64,000 nt of DNA from Moritella sp. 24 (GTDB lineage: Bacteria; Pseudomonadota; Gammaproteobacteria; Enterobacterales; Moritellaceae). A program made the position numbers and the translations under genes. Positions within the stretch are counted from its first letter, which is position 1. The number at the start of each line of letters is the position of its first letter. Positions 41,224 through 52,694 of this stretch are shown one piece after another. The notes under the pieces were generated by a model. That model had not been told where the DNA came from. It saw only the letters and a program-made list of their open reading frames with translations, and made no database searches. Location: the NCBI RefSeq assembly GCF_018219155.1, contig NZ_CP056123.1, positions 3,977,505 to 4,041,504 of the forward strand. Reading direction: 5' to 3'.

Positions 41224-41733
41224 ATGCAAGAAAATACGACCCATAATGAGATTCGTCAGTTAATGGTTGAGCAGCCAAGATTAAGAACAATTGAGATTGC
41301 GCGAGCACTTAACTGTAGTGAATTACAAGTGATTCAAGCATTACCAGAACAAGTAAATATGCTGCCAGCAGACCAAACACACAGCTTATTAACCGATATA
41401 GCTGATTGGGGAAAGGTAACTTGTATTATTGAAGTGTCAGGTTTTATTTTTGAAGTAAAAGCGCCATTTCCAAAAGGAAAAAATGCTTATGGTTATTATA
41501 ACCTCTCTCATGACAGTGAAGGCTTACAAGGTCACCTTAAGCTTGAAAATGTGGCAGCTATAGGTTTGCTAACGCGTAAAGTTCAAGGCAAATTAAGCTA
41601 CTACACTCAGTTTTTTGATCATGATGGTAATAGTATATTTAAAATTTACCTTGGCCGTAATCAAGATGGCGAAGTTATACCTGAACAAATAGAACGTTTT
41701 AACACGCTATCAGCACAGGGCGTCAGCAACTAA
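41224..41733 (+). CDS. hutX: Cytosolic heme carrier protein HutX (HuvX/ChuX family)
   Basis: HutX binds heme in the cytosol and passes it to HutZ. The 169 residues open with a short helix-turn-helix-like segment (IRQLMVEQPRLRTIEIARALNCSELQVIQALP) that is common in this family. The ChuX-type beta-fold follows (GKVTCIIEVSGFIFEVKAPFPKGKNAYGYYNL, LKLENVAAIGLLTRKVQGKLSYYTQFFDHDGNSIFKIYLGR). It faces away from hmuTUV across the Fur-box-like site and leads into hutZ 56 bp on. Confidence 0.9.
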   Translation: MQENTTHNEIRQLMVEQPRLRTIEIARALNCSELQVIQALPEQVNMLPADQTHSLLTDIADWGKVTCIIEVSGFIFEVKAPFPKGKNAYGYYNLSHDSEGLQGHLKLENVAAIGLLTRKVQGKLSYYTQFFDHDGNSIFKIYLGRNQDGEVIPEQIERFNTLSAQGVSN

Positions 41734-41789
41734 GTCACCGCTTTCGATACTATACTAATTAAACATAAATAACGGACATGAAGGTCATT

Positions 41790-42323
41790 ATGATAAACAA
41801 ACAAGAACGTTTAGAAAATCGCTTACAACCAAAGATTGCAGAGTTTAGAGAAGAGCGTCAAACGTTACTTTTATCAACGCTAAGTGCAGATGGTTTTCCG
41901 CATATCAGCTATGCACCATTTGTTCGCTTAGAAGATGGCTATTATATCTTAATCAGTGAGATTGCTGAACATACGCAAAACTTACTAGTGAATAAGAATT
42001 TATCATTCATGCTGTTAGAAGATGAAGAAAACTGTAAACAAATTTTTGCTCGTCACCGTCTAACATACAAAGCAAATGCTGAAGTAATGTCTCGCGATAG
42101 CGAATCTTGGGCTATCGCAATTCCAGCGCTAGAAGCACGTTTCGGTGACATAATTACGAACCTAAGTGGATTAAGTGATTTCCGCCTATTCCGTATCGAA
42201 CCGCAAACAGGTCGCTATGTCAGGGGTTTCGGTAAAGCCTATACAGTTAACGGTAATGACGATATTGACTTCGTACATTTAGAGCAAGGTCACAAGCAAA
42301 TCAAAGAAGAAGTTAACGCTTAA
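41790..42323 (+). CDS. hutZ: Heme-degrading oxygenase HutZ (HugZ family)
   Basis: HutZ breaks down heme to release iron. The protein of about 177 residues has the split-barrel flavin-reductase-like fold: RQTLLLSTLSADGFPHISYAPFV, DGYYILISEIAEHTQNLLVNKNLSFMLLEDE and a C-terminal FRLFRIEPQTGRYVRGFGKAY. The frame is open from ATG 41778, but ATG 41790 has AAGG 5 nt upstream and matches the family start. It is the second gene after hutX; the usual third partner hutW is absent. Confidence 0.93.
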   Translation: MINKQERLENRLQPKIAEFREERQTLLLSTLSADGFPHISYAPFVRLEDGYYILISEIAEHTQNLLVNKNLSFMLLEDEENCKQIFARHRLTYKANAEVMSRDSESWAIAIPALEARFGDIITNLSGLSDFRLFRIEPQTGRYVRGFGKAYTVNGNDDIDFVHLEQGHKQIKEEVNA

Positions 42324-42324
42324 T

Positions 42325-42344
42325 TAACTGATAGCTATCAGTTA
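42325..42344. repeat. 20-bp perfect palindrome just after hutZ
   Basis: TAACTGATAG and its exact complement abut with no loop, starting 2 nt past the hutZ stop and 34 nt before the stronger terminator. It could help protect or end hutZ transcripts. Confidence 0.5.
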
Positions 42345-42378
42345 TTGGCTAAAAGCTGAACTGTAACGAATAATAAAA

Positions 42379-42411
42379 CAAAAAGCAGATGAATTGATTC
42401 ATCTGCTTTTT
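42379..42411. terminator. Bidirectional terminator between hutZ and tilS
   Basis: AAAAAGCAGATGAA pairs with TTCATCTGCTTTTT around a short loop, with A and T tracts on both sides. It sits between convergent genes. Confidence 0.85.
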
Positions 42412-42444
42412 GTATCTAACAACCGCTGTGATCATGAATACAGA

Positions 42445-43848
42445 CTAACAAGTGAGGTGCCAATACAGACCATCTTGCGCTTCATATCCCTTGCATACCC
42501 ACAGCCCAACCGCACACACCAACTTATCATTATAATAAACCAGTGGAATACGATCTCGTAACCAAGGGGCAACCCGGTATTCTTGATATAATTTTTTAAT
42601 ACTGCGCGAGCCACTACGGCCAGTAGGATGACATTTACCTTCACCACGAAAACGAATTGTCACCTTCTCATCATCCAATGGGCGCTTTATACATATGCCT
42701 ATATGGTTTACATCAAACACTTTACTCGTATCAATCCCACAATTCTTTGGCGACTGTGCTTGTAAGGTATCTTTTAGTTCCCCCTGTAAATGTAATAGCC
42801 CAATATTATCCGGTAATGGGATTACTTGATTTTGGGTATGTTCAAGCATGATAACGACGTCTTTTAATTCAGCATATTTCTGCTGGTTATAAAGCACACC
42901 TTGGTAACGACGAAACTCACCAGCTTGCCAACTCAACTGTGGATTAGCATCATCTACTGCATTCACAACTTCATCCCATACCTTATCGAGATGATGACGA
43001 CTTGGCATCGGTAATCGTTGCTTCGCTAACCAAAATCGTATGACGTTATTACGGCGTATTTTTGATAATTGCTGTAGTTCAACGATCTTTAATCCAGCTA
43101 AACTATCCTCGCAAATAACCACATCTATCTGTGCGATTTCATCTGCTAATGCTTGTTGCTCTGCACATAATTCAGCGCTACGGTGTACGGCATTAGCAAT
43201 ACCCGGCCAACGCTGTTTTAAACTAGGAATAATTTGATGACGTAAGAAGTTACGATCATAACTGTGGTCATTGTTACTTTCATCTTCAACCCAAGTTAGC
43301 TGACTATCCGTGGCGTAATCCACCAGCGCTTGCTGTGGTAGGGTTAATAGAGGACGTACTATCTGGCAGCTGTTATGTAATAAAAACGGCATTGTAGCCG
43401 CCATTGCCGAAAGACCTTTCACCCCAGCTCCGCGCTTTAACTGTAATAAGAACGTTTCAAGCTGATCATCCAAATGCTGACCAAGTAATAGTAAGGATTC
43501 ATCGCCTAAGTGCTTCGCTATCGCTTGATAACGCGCATCCCGTGCTTTTGCTTCTAAGCTTTCTCTATTACCAAGATTCAGCACGACTTTTTCTGCGACA
43601 AAGTTAATATTGAGAGCCTTCGCGGTTTGCTCACAATGCACTAACCAATCATCAGCATTGTCGCTTAAGCCATGATGGACATGTACTGCAAGATAATCAT
43701 GCTGAGGATATAACTGCTGATAGCGAGCCATTAAATGTAATAACACATGAGAATCCAGACCTCCGCTATACGCGAGTACAATTTGCAAAGGTTTCGTCGT
43801 TAGCGAGTGTAACGAATGCTGGAATGTAGAGAATAGATCGATGTTCAC
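42445..43848 (-). CDS. tilS: tRNA(Ile)-lysidine synthase TilS
   Basis: TilS attaches lysine to C34 of tRNA-Ile(CAU) so that it reads AUA instead of AUG. The PP-loop AYSGGLDSHVLL lies near the N-terminus, followed by HVHHGLS, QHLDDQLETFLL and EDESNNDHSYDRNFLR. A C-terminal tRNA-binding domain contains HPTGRSGSRSIKKLYQEYRVAPWLRDRIPL. The frame is open 16 codons further to a GTG at 43896. The family start fits GTG 43848 (about 467 residues) better, and neither has a good ribosome-binding site. It follows accA as in Vibrio, separated by a terminator. Confidence 0.93.
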   Translation of the reverse strand: MNIDLFSTFQHSLHSLTTKPLQIVLAYSGGLDSHVLLHLMARYQQLYPQHDYLAVHVHHGLSDNADDWLVHCEQTAKALNINFVAEKVVLNLGNRESLEAKARDARYQAIAKHLGDESLLLLGQHLDDQLETFLLQLKRGAGVKGLSAMAATMPFLLHNSCQIVRPLLTLPQQALVDYATDSQLTWVEDESNNDHSYDRNFLRHQIIPSLKQRWPGIANAVHRSAELCAEQQALADEIAQIDVVICEDSLAGLKIVELQQLSKIRRNNVIRFWLAKQRLPMPSRHHLDKVWDEVVNAVDDANPQLSWQAGEFRRYQGVLYNQQKYAELKDVVIMLEHTQNQVIPLPDNIGLLHLQGELKDTLQAQSPKNCGIDTSKVFDVNHIGICIKRPLDDEKVTIRFRGEGKCHPTGRSGSRSIKKLYQEYRVAPWLRDRIPLVYYNDKLVCAVGLWVCKGYEAQDGLYWHLTC

Positions 43849-43911
43849 GGCCACAAGTATTATCACAGTTAAAATAGACGAGAATAGTATACCCACAAAA
43901 ACAGGAGATAC

Positions 43912-43943
43912 AAAAAAACCGCGGGTATTGCTATCCGCGGTTT
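43912..43943 (-). terminator. Intrinsic terminator of accA
   Basis: On the minus strand AAACCGCGG pairs with CCGCGGTTT, followed by four more T. It lies about 40 nt past the accA stop and ends the long cluster upstream. Confidence 0.85.
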
Positions 43944-43982
43944 AACATGTTTTTGTAATCTAAAAATCCGTTATATGACGTC

Positions 43983-44933
43983 TTACATGCCGAATGACAT
44001 TAAGCGCTCATAACGTTGATCTAATAACGTTTCATGACTCAGTGGAGATAACTCTGCAAGATCCGCTTTAATACGCTCTTTCAAGTTAGCAGCCATTAGC
44101 GGTACATCACGATGTGCACCACCTAACGGCTCAGTAATCACTGTATTAATCAAATCTAAGCTCTTTAATCGCTCTGCAGTAATACCCATTGCTTCAGCAG
44201 CTAATGGCGCTTTATCAGCAGACTTCCATAAGATTGATGCACAACCTTCTGGAGAGATAACCGAATACGTACTGTATTGCAGCATGTTAACACGATCGCC
44301 AACACCAATTGCTAATGCACCACCCGAGCCACCTTCACCAATCACAGTACAGATAACCGGTACTGTTAGCTCAGCCATTTCTTTTAAGTTACGTGCAATC
44401 GCTTCACTTTGACCACGTTCTTCAGCGCCAACACCAGGGTATGCACCCGGAGTATCGATGAAAGTAATGATTGGCATGTTGAATTTTTCAGCCATTTTCA
44501 TTAAACGTAATGCTTTACGATAACCTTCTGGACGTGGCATACCGAAGTTACGCTTTAATTTTTCGGTTGTATCACGGCCTTTTTGCTGGCCAATAATCAT
44601 CACAGGCATACCGTCTAAACGTGCTGTACCACCAACAATTGCTTTATCATCTGCAAACGCACGGTCGCCCGCTAGCTCATCAAAATCAGTGAAAACATGT
44701 TCGATATAATCTAACGTATACGGGCGTTGCGGATGACGGGCCATCTTCGCCACATCCCAAGGTTTTAGATCACCAAATATCTTGGTTGTTAGCTCTGCAT
44801 TCTTCTTTTCTAAACGAAAGATCTCATCTTGTAGATCTACATCATTAGAATTGTTAGTCACAAGTTTTAATTCATCGATCTGAGCCTGCAATTCTGCAAT
44901 AGGCTGTTCAAAATCTAAAAAATTTATGGCCAT
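43983..44933 (-). CDS. accA: Acetyl-CoA carboxylase carboxyltransferase subunit alpha
   Basis: AccA and AccD transfer the carboxyl group from biotin to acetyl-CoA, making malonyl-CoA for fatty acids. It has 316 residues (E. coli 319). N-terminal helices ([18 protein letters not shown]) precede the carboxyltransferase core: [54 protein letters not shown], and [15 protein letters not shown]. It follows dnaE by 60 bp, as in E. coli. Confidence 0.97.
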   Translation of the reverse strand: MAINFLDFEQPIAELQAQIDELKLVTNNSNDVDLQDEIFRLEKKNAELTTKIFGDLKPWDVAKMARHPQRPYTLDYIEHVFTDFDELAGDRAFADDKAIVGGTARLDGMPVMIIGQQKGRDTTEKLKRNFGMPRPEGYRKALRLMKMAEKFNMPIITFIDTPGAYPGVGAEERGQSEAIARNLKEMAELTVPVICTVIGEGGSGGALAIGVGDRVNMLQYSTYSVISPEGCASILWKSADKAPLAAEAMGITAERLKSLDLINTVITEPLGGAHRDVPLMAANLKERIKADLAELSPLSHETLLDQRYERLMSFGM

Positions 44934-44993
44934 GAGGCACTATTTCCTTATCTAAATATTATGGCTAATGACGACAATCAGTTAACGTCCACA

Positions 44994-47900
44994 CTAATCA
45001 AATTCAAGATCAACATTTCCCGACCCTAACATCAGCTCTAATCCATATAAGAGCTCATCTGTAGGGGATACTCGCCATTCGACACCTAAGGTTAATTTGG
45101 CCTTAGCATCAGCGCGTTGATAAACTATATTTATGGGACAAGTACCTGCCCGATAAGGTTCAAGTGTTTCCATAAACTTGCCCATAAACTTATCATTTAT
45201 TTTTTCTGCATTTAATTGCAATGTGAGGCCTCGCGCATAACGTTCTCGCGCGGCTTCAATATCCATAACTTCTCTGGCGGTCATCTTATACCCGCCATTG
45301 AAATCGTCAAAGCTGACCTCTCCAGTAATCACTAAAATGCGATCTTTAGCTATGTATTCCTCATAACGTTCAAACGCTTCTGAGAAGAACATCACACTTA
45401 AGCGGCCACTCTTATCATCTATTTCTAAGATCCCCATACGGGTACCTTTTTTCGTTACTTTTACTTGCGCAGAAATAACTAAACCAACTGCAGTAACAAC
45501 TTTACCACGTTCGGTCGGTTTTACATCTTTCAAGCGGTTACTCGAATAACGCTTAACCTCTTTAATATACTGATTAATCGGATGACCAGTAAGATAAAGA
45601 CCCAGCGTTTCACGTTCCCCTTCTAGCCACACTTTATCAGGCCATTCAGGTACATCAGCAAACTTGCTTTCTACTTCTTCCGGTTCTGTGGTTAAAATCC
45701 CAAACAGATCGGTTTGGCCATGAGATTCCGCCATTGCATGTTGTGCAGCAGCTTTCATCGCTTCAGGTAATGTAGCATGCAAGGCCGCGCGATGAGGACC
45801 TAATTTATCTAATGCTCCGGCATAAATCAGTTTTTCCATGATTCTTTTATTGATTTTTTTCAAATCAACACGATTACAGAAATCAAATAAATCAGAGAAT
45901 TCACCACCACTTTCACGTGCTGCAATAATCGCGTCAATTGGGCCTTCACCCACGCCTTTAATCGCACCAATACCATAAATAATAGTATGGTCTTCATCAA
46001 CATTGAATTTGAATAGACCTTTGTTCACATCAGGCGGTAATATTGTCAGCCCCATGCGTTCAACTTCATCAACAAGGGTAACGACTTTCTCGGTATTATC
46101 CATATCCGCTGACATTACAGCAGCCATGAAATAAGAAGGATAATGGGTCTTCATCCACAACGTTTGATACGATACTAACGCGTATGCAGCAGAGTGAGAT
46201 TTGTTGAAGCCGTAACCCGCAAATTTCTCTACCAGATCGAAGATCTTCATCGACAGTTCGCCGTCGACGCCATTGTTTATCGCACCCTCTTTAAAGGTAC
46301 CACGCTGTTTTTCCATCTCTTCTGGTTTTTTCTTACCCATAGCACGACGTAACATGTCGGCGCCACCTAGGGTGTAACCAGATAAGACTTGGGCAATCTG
46401 CATTACTTGTTCTTGATACAAGATAATGCCGTAAGTCGGATCTAAAATCTCTTTCAACGATTCATGCTGATACTGCGCATCAGGGTAAGACACTTCTTCT
46501 CGACCATGTTTACGGTCAATGAAATTATCTACCATGCCTGATTGCAATGGACCAGGTCGGAACAAAGCTACCAGTGCAATCATATCTTCAAAACTATCGG
46601 GCTTAAGGCGTCGAATCAGATCTTTCATACCACGGGATTCAAGCTGGAATACCGCGGTTGTTTCAGAACGTTGCAATAAGTCAAAACATCTTTTATCGGT
46701 AATATCAATCGATTCAATTCGAATCGCTTCTTTACCTTGCTTGACTAAATGTGGGTTTGCCATATCCAGCGCCCACTGAATAATAGTCAAGGTTCTTAGA
46801 CCCAAGAAATCGAACTTAACCAGCCCGGCTTCTTCTACGTCATTCTTATCAAACTGTGTAACGGGGTTATTACCTTCATCATCACAGTACAAGGGCGCGA
46901 AATCAGTGATCAAGGTAGGTGAAATTACAACACCACCAGCATGTTTACCGGCATTACGTGTAACACCTTCCAGAATACGTGCCATATCAACGAGTGCACG
47001 TACTTCTTCATCACCTTGATACATTTCATCTAAACGTGGTTCAACGTCCCACGCTTTGGTTAAGGTCATTCCAGGATCACCGGGAATTAACTTAGAAATA
47101 CGATCAACAAAACCAAACGGATGACCAAGCACACGTCCAACATCGCGTATCACGGCTTTTGCCGCCATGGTACCAAAAGTAATGATCTGACTTACCGCAT
47201 CTCGATTATAAAGCTCCGCTACGTGATCAATGACTTCATCACGGCGATCCATACAGAAATCGACATCGAAATCGGGCATAGAGACACGTTCAGGATTCAA
47301 GAAACGTTCGAACAGTAATTCATATTCAATCGGATCAAGATCGGTAATCTTAAGCGCATAAGCCACTAATGAACCAGCGCCGGACCCGCGACCAGGACCA
47401 ACAGGAATATTGTTGTCCTTACTCCACTGAATGAACTCCATTACAATTAAGAAGTAACCAGGGAATCCCATATTGTTAATTACTTTAAGCTCAACATCTA
47501 AACGCTCTTCATAAGCAGGGCGCTGACGTTCACGCTCAACGGGATCAGGAAACAGAAAGTCTAAACGTTCAACCAAGCCATCTTCAGATACTTTAACTAA
47601 AAAATCTTCAGTAGAAAGCTCACCTGTTGGGAAGTTAGGTAAGAAATATTCGCCTAAGCGTACTGTCGCATTACAACGTTTGGCAATTTCAACAGAGTTA
47701 GCCAGCGCTTCAGGTATATCAGCAAATAACTCACACATTTCATCTTCACTGCGTAAGTATTGCTCTTTGCTGTATAGCCGAGGGCGACGCTTGTCTTCTA
47801 GTGTATAACCATCATGAATCGATACGCGGATCTCATGCGCATCAAATTCATCTTCATGTAAGAACACCACATCATTTGTTGCCACAACAGGCAACTGATA

Positions 47901-48473
47901 CTGAGCCGCAAAATCAACAGCCATGTGCAGATAAGCTTCTTCGTCTGGACGCCCAGTACGAATTAACTCAAGATAATAACTATCAGGAAAATGGGTTTGG
48001 TAAAAAGCAACGCATTGCTGAGCAAGTGCAGCATTGCCTTTTAATAAAGCCTTACCGACATCGCCATTACGCGCACCAGATAATAAGATCACCCCTTCAG
48101 CATGTTCTGCTAGCCATGCTTTATCAATAATTGCACGACCGTCAACGTGTCCCCGGGTGTATGCTTTAGAGATCAACACCGTAATGTTGTTATAACCCTT
48201 ATTATCTTTTGCTAACGCGGTTAGCTTGAACTGTTCATCAGGGTATTCTTCACTTTGCACCCAAAAATCAGCACCAAGAATGGGTTTAACCCCTGACTTT
48301 TGCATTGCACCATAAAATTTAACCAATGCGCACATATTCGTTTGATCGGTTAATGCGACTGCGGGCATGTTGAGCTCTTGTAAGCGGGGAGCAAGACGTT
48401 TAATACGTACTAAGCTGTCCACCATCGAGAACTCGGAGTGTAAATGCAGGTGAATAAAACGAGGTTCTGCCAT
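44994..48473 (-). CDS. dnaE: DNA polymerase III alpha subunit
   Basis: DnaE is the replicative polymerase catalytic subunit. It has 1,159 residues (E. coli 1,160). An N-terminal PHP domain begins [18 protein letters not shown]. The family C polymerase core carries catalytic aspartates in [11 protein letters not shown] and [26 protein letters not shown] and the (HhH)2 region follow. The beta-clamp-binding motif is QTDLFG (about 920), and an OB-fold and C-terminal tau-binding domain end VDLEFD. It lies between rnhB and accA in the conserved order. Confidence 0.98.
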   Translation of the reverse strand: MAEPRFIHLHLHSEFSMVDSLVRIKRLAPRLQELNMPAVALTDQTNMCALVKFYGAMQKSGVKPILGADFWVQSEEYPDEQFKLTALAKDNKGYNNITVLISKAYTRGHVDGRAIIDKAWLAEHAEGVILLSGARNGDVGKALLKGNAALAQQCVAFYQTHFPDSYYLELIRTGRPDEEAYLHMAVDFAAQYQLPVVATNDVVFLHEDEFDAHEIRVSIHDGYTLEDKRRPRLYSKEQYLRSEDEMCELFADIPEALANSVEIAKRCNATVRLGEYFLPNFPTGELSTEDFLVKVSEDGLVERLDFLFPDPVERERQRPAYEERLDVELKVINNMGFPGYFLIVMEFIQWSKDNNIPVGPGRGSGAGSLVAYALKITDLDPIEYELLFERFLNPERVSMPDFDVDFCMDRRDEVIDHVAELYNRDAVSQIITFGTMAAKAVIRDVGRVLGHPFGFVDRISKLIPGDPGMTLTKAWDVEPRLDEMYQGDEEVRALVDMARILEGVTRNAGKHAGGVVISPTLITDFAPLYCDDEGNNPVTQFDKNDVEEAGLVKFDFLGLRTLTIIQWALDMANPHLVKQGKEAIRIESIDITDKRCFDLLQRSETTAVFQLESRGMKDLIRRLKPDSFEDMIALVALFRPGPLQSGMVDNFIDRKHGREEVSYPDAQYQHESLKEILDPTYGIILYQEQVMQIAQVLSGYTLGGADMLRRAMGKKKPEEMEKQRGTFKEGAINNGVDGELSMKIFDLVEKFAGYGFNKSHSAAYALVSYQTLWMKTHYPSYFMAAVMSADMDNTEKVVTLVDEVERMGLTILPPDVNKGLFKFNVDEDHTIIYGIGAIKGVGEGPIDAIIAARESGGEFSDLFDFCNRVDLKKINKRIMEKLIYAGALDKLGPHRAALHATLPEAMKAAAQHAMAESHGQTDLFGILTTEPEEVESKFADVPEWPDKVWLEGERETLGLYLTGHPINQYIKEVKRYSSNRLKDVKPTERGKVVTAVGLVISAQVKVTKKGTRMGILEIDDKSGRLSVMFFSEAFERYEEYIAKDRILVITGEVSFDDFNGGYKMTAREVMDIEAARERYARGLTLQLNAEKINDKFMGKFMETLEPYRAGTCPINIVYQRADAKAKLTLGVEWRVSPTDELLYGLELMLGSGNVDLEFD

Positions 48474-48533
48474 AAATAAGACTTTCTGCTAATTGAGAGT
48501 AGATAAAATAAAACGAGAAACAATAACGATAAA

Positions 48534-48548
48534 GTGGCGCCAGGCCAC
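48534..48548 (-). repeat. Small hairpin between rnhB and dnaE
   Basis: GTGGC/GCCAC arms with a short loop, 6 nt past the rnhB stop. It is too weak and too poor in T to call a terminator. Confidence 0.3.
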
Positions 48549-48553
48549 CTACC

Positions 48554-49153
48554 TTATTTTAATAGACCCAGCGCGCGTTGCACAGGTTTAAAACTTTTAC
48601 GGTACTCTTCAGTTGGTCCAAGTTCCGCTAATTTTTCCATGTGCGCTTTGGTTGGGTAACCTTTATGCTGCGCAAAACCATATTCAGGGTAACGTTGATC
48701 AAGTTCTTCCATCTCGGCATCACGAACCACTTTTGCTAAGATAGACGCAGCACTTATTTCCGCTACACGTAAATCACCTTTGACAATCGCTTCAGCGGTC
48801 ATTGGTAATGCAGGACAACGGTTACCATCAATAAACACATGTTCTGGTTGTACTGATAATCCAGCAACAGCACGTTGCATCGCAACCATGGTTGCTTGTA
48901 AGATATTCAGTTCATCAATCTCACTTGGACTACAGCGGCCAATACTCCACGCTAGTGCTTTTTCTTTAATTTCAGGAAACAGTAATTGACGCTTTTTTTC
49001 ACTTAATTTTTTCGAATCCGTTAAGCCCACTATCGGGTTATTCGGATCAAGTATAACTGCCGCAGTAACAACGTCACCCACTAATGGGCCACGACCTACT
49101 TCGTCAACACCAGCAACCAGTTTTCCTTCAGGGTAAATTACATCATCATACAT
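48554..49153 (-). CDS. rnhB: Ribonuclease HII
   Basis: RNase HII nicks RNA in RNA-DNA hybrids, including single ribonucleotides left in DNA. The 199 residues show the acidic active-site motif [17 protein letters not shown] at the N-terminus, [22 protein letters not shown] and [35 protein letters not shown] lies near the end. Its start overlaps the end of lpxB by 8 bp, so the two are probably translationally coupled. Confidence 0.97.
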   Translation of the reverse strand: MYDDVIYPEGKLVAGVDEVGRGPLVGDVVTAAVILDPNNPIVGLTDSKKLSEKKRQLLFPEIKEKALAWSIGRCSPSEIDELNILQATMVAMQRAVAGLSVQPEHVFIDGNRCPALPMTAEAIVKGDLRVAEISAASILAKVVRDAEMEELDQRYPEYGFAQHKGYPTKAHMEKLAELGPTEEYRKSFKPVQRALGLLK

Positions 49154-50324
49154 TTTTAGTTACCTGCTCTAATGCTGGGGTATTATTAATTAATTCAAGT
49201 ACAGCATCTGCCGCTTTTTCATCTGCATTACAACGAATTTGTTCATGTAACTCAGTAAAGTGTGCGATCAAATCTGCATTGTCTGTTTCGAGTAGCTTTG
49301 CCATCTCGTCAGCGAGTATTTCAGGCTGGCAATCATCTTGTAAGCGCTCTGCAACAATCTCTTTTTTCGCAAGTAAATTTGGTAATGAGACAAATGGTGC
49401 TTTCATCAGACGTAACATGATTTGGTACGTCATTGGCTTAACACGATACCCGACAACCATAGCACGCTTCATCAACATGGTTTCGAGTGCTGCTGTACCT
49501 GATGCTAATAACACCGCATCTGCAACCGCCATCGCTTCACGCGCATGACCGTCTAAAACGATCACATCAAGATCAGGGGCTACTTCTTGCTTAATTGCGA
49601 GAAATTGTTCTTTGCGCAGTTCGTTAACCATAGGTACAACAAACTGTAAGTCACTAAAACGCTGTTTTAATAAAACGGCAGTTTCTAGAAAACTTGCTGA
49701 TAACAGCCCGACTTCACCGGCGCGGCTACCAGGTAAAATCGCCACATAACGTTGCTTAGGAACAAGTTCTAATTGTGCTATTGCAGCTTGCTTATCTGCG
49801 CCTGCTAATGGAATAGAATCAGCCATCGTATGGCCAATGAAACGGCAAGGCACATCATATTCGTCATAGAATGCTTTTTCAAACGGTAGAAAAGCAAGTA
49901 CCATATCCACTGCTTTTTTAATCTTAAATACACGTTTTTGACGCCATGCCCACACAGACGGGCTGACATAATGCACGGTTTTTATACCGTCAGCTTTTAG
50001 CTTTAATTCAATGGGAATATTAAAATCAGGCGCATCAACACCAATAAAGATATCAGGCGGGTTTTGTTTAAAATGGGCAAGTACTTCTCGTTTGACTTTA
50101 AACAGTCGAGGAAGACGACCAAGCACTTCGACAAGACCGAATACAGATAACTCTTCCATCTCAAACAAGGTATTAAAACCAAGCGCTTGCATGCGTGGTC
50201 CAGCGATACCCTCGAAAATGGCATCAGGATGACGAGATTTAATTTCTTTGATCAGGGCGGCAGCTAAAATATCGCCGGAGACTTCCCCGGCGATAATACC
50301 AATACGTAATGGTTTCGTTGTCAT
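49146..50324 (-). CDS. lpxB: Lipid-A-disaccharide synthase
   Basis: LpxB joins UDP-diacylglucosamine and lipid X into the lipid A disaccharide at the inner membrane. The 392 residues (a little above E. coli's 382) have the GT-B glycosyltransferase pattern: [16 protein letters not shown] at the start, [58 protein letters not shown] and [36 protein letters not shown] marks the UDP-binding site. It starts 25 bp after lpxA. Confidence 0.97.
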   Translation of the reverse strand: MTTKPLRIGIIAGEVSGDILAAALIKEIKSRHPDAIFEGIAGPRMQALGFNTLFEMEELSVFGLVEVLGRLPRLFKVKREVLAHFKQNPPDIFIGVDAPDFNIPIELKLKADGIKTVHYVSPSVWAWRQKRVFKIKKAVDMVLAFLPFEKAFYDEYDVPCRFIGHTMADSIPLAGADKQAAIAQLELVPKQRYVAILPGSRAGEVGLLSASFLETAVLLKQRFSDLQFVVPMVNELRKEQFLAIKQEVAPDLDVIVLDGHAREAMAVADAVLLASGTAALETMLMKRAMVVGYRVKPMTYQIMLRLMKAPFVSLPNLLAKKEIVAERLQDDCQPEILADEMAKLLETDNADLIAHFTELHEQIRCNADEKAADAVLELINNTPALEQVTKNV

Positions 50325-50349
50325 TGTAAGCTATCTATGAAGAATACGA

Positions 50350-51120
50350 TTAACGAATAATACCACGTTCATTGGTTTTTAAAAATTCTGTAAACAAAGC
50401 AACGCTTGGTTGTTCATTTGCACTTTCTTCTAATGCTGCTAATGCTTCAGCAACCGTGTTACCTTGACGGAATAATACACGGTAAGCACGTTTAACAGCT
50501 TTAATCGCTTCAGCATCAAATCCACGGCGCTTAAGGCCTTCAGAGTTGATACCAAAAGGCTTAGCGTGATGACCCGATGCCATTACATACGGAGGGATAT
50601 CTTTAATGATAACCGAACCGCCAGCAACAAAAGCATGAGAACCCACTTTACCAAATTGATGAATCGCAGCATGACCACCAAAGATAACAAAGTCACCGAT
50701 GTGTACATGACCCGCTAATGTTGCGTTATTAGCAAAGATACAGTTGTCACCAATGATCACATCGTGTGCAACGTGGGCATTTACCATGAATAAGCTATTG
50801 CTACCAATTTTGGTTAAACCTTGATCTTGTACGGTACCGCGGTGAATGGTGACACCTTCACGAAAGACGTTATTATCACCGATCTCAAGACGCGTGTTTT
50901 CACCCGCATATTTTAGATCTTGGCATTCTTCACCGATCGAACCGTATTGGAAAAAGCGATTACCTTGACCAATTTTACAAGGACCGTTAATAACAACGTG
51001 AGAAGCGATAACACAATCATCGCCAATCTCTACATTCTCACCAACAATAGTCCAAGGACCAATTTTTACATTGTTACCAATTTTTGCGCTTTCATGCACA
51101 ATAGCTGTTTCATGGATCAC
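50350..51120 (-). CDS. lpxA: UDP-N-acetylglucosamine acyltransferase
   Basis: LpxA performs the first acylation in lipid A synthesis, using (R)-3-hydroxyacyl-ACP. The 256 residues form a left-handed beta-helix of hexapeptide repeats ([21 protein letters not shown] and onward). The catalytic histidine is in [16 protein letters not shown]-terminal helical domain follows ([25 protein letters not shown]). The start is a GTG that shares its G with the fabZ stop (TAGTG), so translation is coupled. Confidence 0.98.
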   Translation of the reverse strand: MIHETAIVHESAKIGNNVKIGPWTIVGENVEIGDDCVIASHVVINGPCKIGQGNRFFQYGSIGEECQDLKYAGENTRLEIGDNNVFREGVTIHRGTVQDQGLTKIGSNSLFMVNAHVAHDVIIGDNCIFANNATLAGHVHIGDFVIFGGHAAIHQFGKVGSHAFVAGGSVIIKDIPPYVMASGHHAKPFGINSEGLKRRGFDAEAIKAVKRAYRVLFRQGNTVAEALAALEESANEQPSVALFTEFLKTNERGIIR

Positions 51121-51575
51121 TAGTTAGCCTCTCGTTTCGCGCACATGATCTCTGCGTCACAAACCACTTTGCCATCAACTTTTGCAATTGCAGTAAAGCG
51201 ACCGATACCACGGCGTTCTTTAATTAATTCGATGTGCAGATGTAAAACATCACCAGGCACAACAGGCTTGCGAAAACGCGCCTTATCAATACCAGCAAAA
51301 TAATACAGTTCATTGTCTGCTGGACCGCCATCAGATTTATAACCGAGTAAACCCGATGCTTGTGCTAATGCTTCTAAAATCAATACACCCGGAAAAATAG
51401 GGTTAGTTGGGAAATGGCCAGTAAATTGAGGCTCATTTACCGATACATTTTTAACTGCATGTATCGATTTACCCGGTACATAATCCAATACACGGTCTAC
51501 AAGTAAGAACGGATACCTGTGCGGTAGAAGAGTCATGATTTCTTGTATTTCAATTGTATTTAGTTGTTCACTCAA
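51120..51575 (-). CDS. fabZ: 3-hydroxyacyl-[ACP] dehydratase FabZ
   Basis: FabZ dehydrates 3-hydroxyacyl-ACP and competes with LpxA for its substrate, which explains the conserved pairing. The 151-residue hot-dog fold shows [17 protein letters not shown], the catalytic histidine in [22 protein letters not shown], and [17 protein letters not shown]. It follows lpxD by 41 bp. Confidence 0.98.
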   Translation of the reverse strand: MSEQLNTIEIQEIMTLLPHRYPFLLVDRVLDYVPGKSIHAVKNVSVNEPQFTGHFPTNPIFPGVLILEALAQASGLLGYKSDGGPADNELYYFAGIDKARFRKPVVPGDVLHLHIELIKERRGIGRFTAIAKVDGKVVCDAEIMCAKREAN

Positions 51576-51616
51576 AATTTTTTTTCCTGTAGCAACGAAA
51601 GCTTTACTTCGTTTTT

Positions 51617-52627
51617 CTAGCTTGATTTTTCTAGTTTAGATAAGCGTTTATGCATATCATCAATTTTCATTACGCGGGCAGTTTGACGACGCCAGTCACG
51701 ATTAGCTTGTGCTGGAATACCAGATGAGTAAAGGCCCGCTTTATCAATAGGGCGCATTACCATCGACATACCAGTGATATTAACGTTATCGGTTATTTCC
51801 ATATGACCATTGATAACACTACCACCACCAATCATGCATTGTTTACCTAGTTTTAAGCTTCCTGCTAACAGAGTACCGCCAGAAATAGCGGTGTTTTCAC
51901 CTATTTCAACATTATGGCCAACTTGACACTGATTATCTAAAATCACGCCATCAGCAATAATGGTATTATCTAATGCACCACGATCAATCGTTGTACACGC
52001 GCCGATTTCAACACGGTCGCCAATAATCACGCGCCCTAATTGTGGGATTTTGATCCATTTACCACCGTCATTCGCATAGCCAAAGCCGTCTGCGCCAATC
52101 ACAGTGCCACTTTGGATCAAGCAATCAGCACCGATTTCAATATCATGATAAATAGTAACATTTGCCCACAATTTAGTGCTCTGACCAATCTTAGTATTTT
52201 TACCTATAAAGCAGCCTGCGCCAATGATCACATTGTCCGCTAATGATACGCCAGTTTCAATAACGGCATTCGCACCAATCGCCACATTTTTGCCCAATAT
52301 CACATCATTCGCGATGACAGCACTTGGTGCAATATCAGTTGCAGGTGCAGGAGTCGTATCAAGCAATTGTGCGACTAGCGCAAAGCCAACGTACGGGTTT
52401 TTCATTACGAGCGCATTGGTATTACATGCAGCCAAGTCATCAGGTTTAACAATCACTGCAGACGCTGCAACATTCGCTAATTGTGCGCTGTATTTACTAT
52501 CACTTAAAAAAGTAATACTACCCGGCTGTGCATTTTGCATCGAATTAATCGAACTAATCTCGATGCTACCATCGCCGTGTAGCTCAGCTTGAATTGCTGT
52601 TGCTATTTCTTGTAACGTCATTGCCAT
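51617..52627 (-). CDS. lpxD: UDP-3-O-(3-hydroxyacyl)glucosamine N-acyltransferase
   Basis: LpxD adds the second acyl chain in lipid A synthesis. The 336 residues comprise an N-terminal uridine-binding domain (about 1-95), a left-handed beta-helix of hexapeptide repeats, and a C-terminal helix ([21 protein letters not shown]). The catalytic histidine region is [25 protein letters not shown] lies 6 nt before the first of two ATGs. It follows skp by 67 bp. Confidence 0.97.
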   Translation of the reverse strand: MAMTLQEIATAIQAELHGDGSIEISSINSMQNAQPGSITFLSDSKYSAQLANVAASAVIVKPDDLAACNTNALVMKNPYVGFALVAQLLDTTPAPATDIAPSAVIANDVILGKNVAIGANAVIETGVSLADNVIIGAGCFIGKNTKIGQSTKLWANVTIYHDIEIGADCLIQSGTVIGADGFGYANDGGKWIKIPQLGRVIIGDRVEIGACTTIDRGALDNTIIADGVILDNQCQVGHNVEIGENTAISGGTLLAGSLKLGKQCMIGGGSVINGHMEITDNVNITGMSMVMRPIDKAGLYSSGIPAQANRDWRRQTARVMKIDDMHKRLSKLEKSS

Positions 52628-52694
52628 GTTAAACCTTTCTACCTATAAATAATTTTATACTATTTTACTACACTTTTACGTTCGCGAAATAGGA

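Noticed and set aside
49084-49548. 154-codon plus-strand frame across rnhB and lpxB
   Set aside because: It is antisense to two conserved overlapping genes, serine/alanine-rich in translation, and has no ribosome-binding site.
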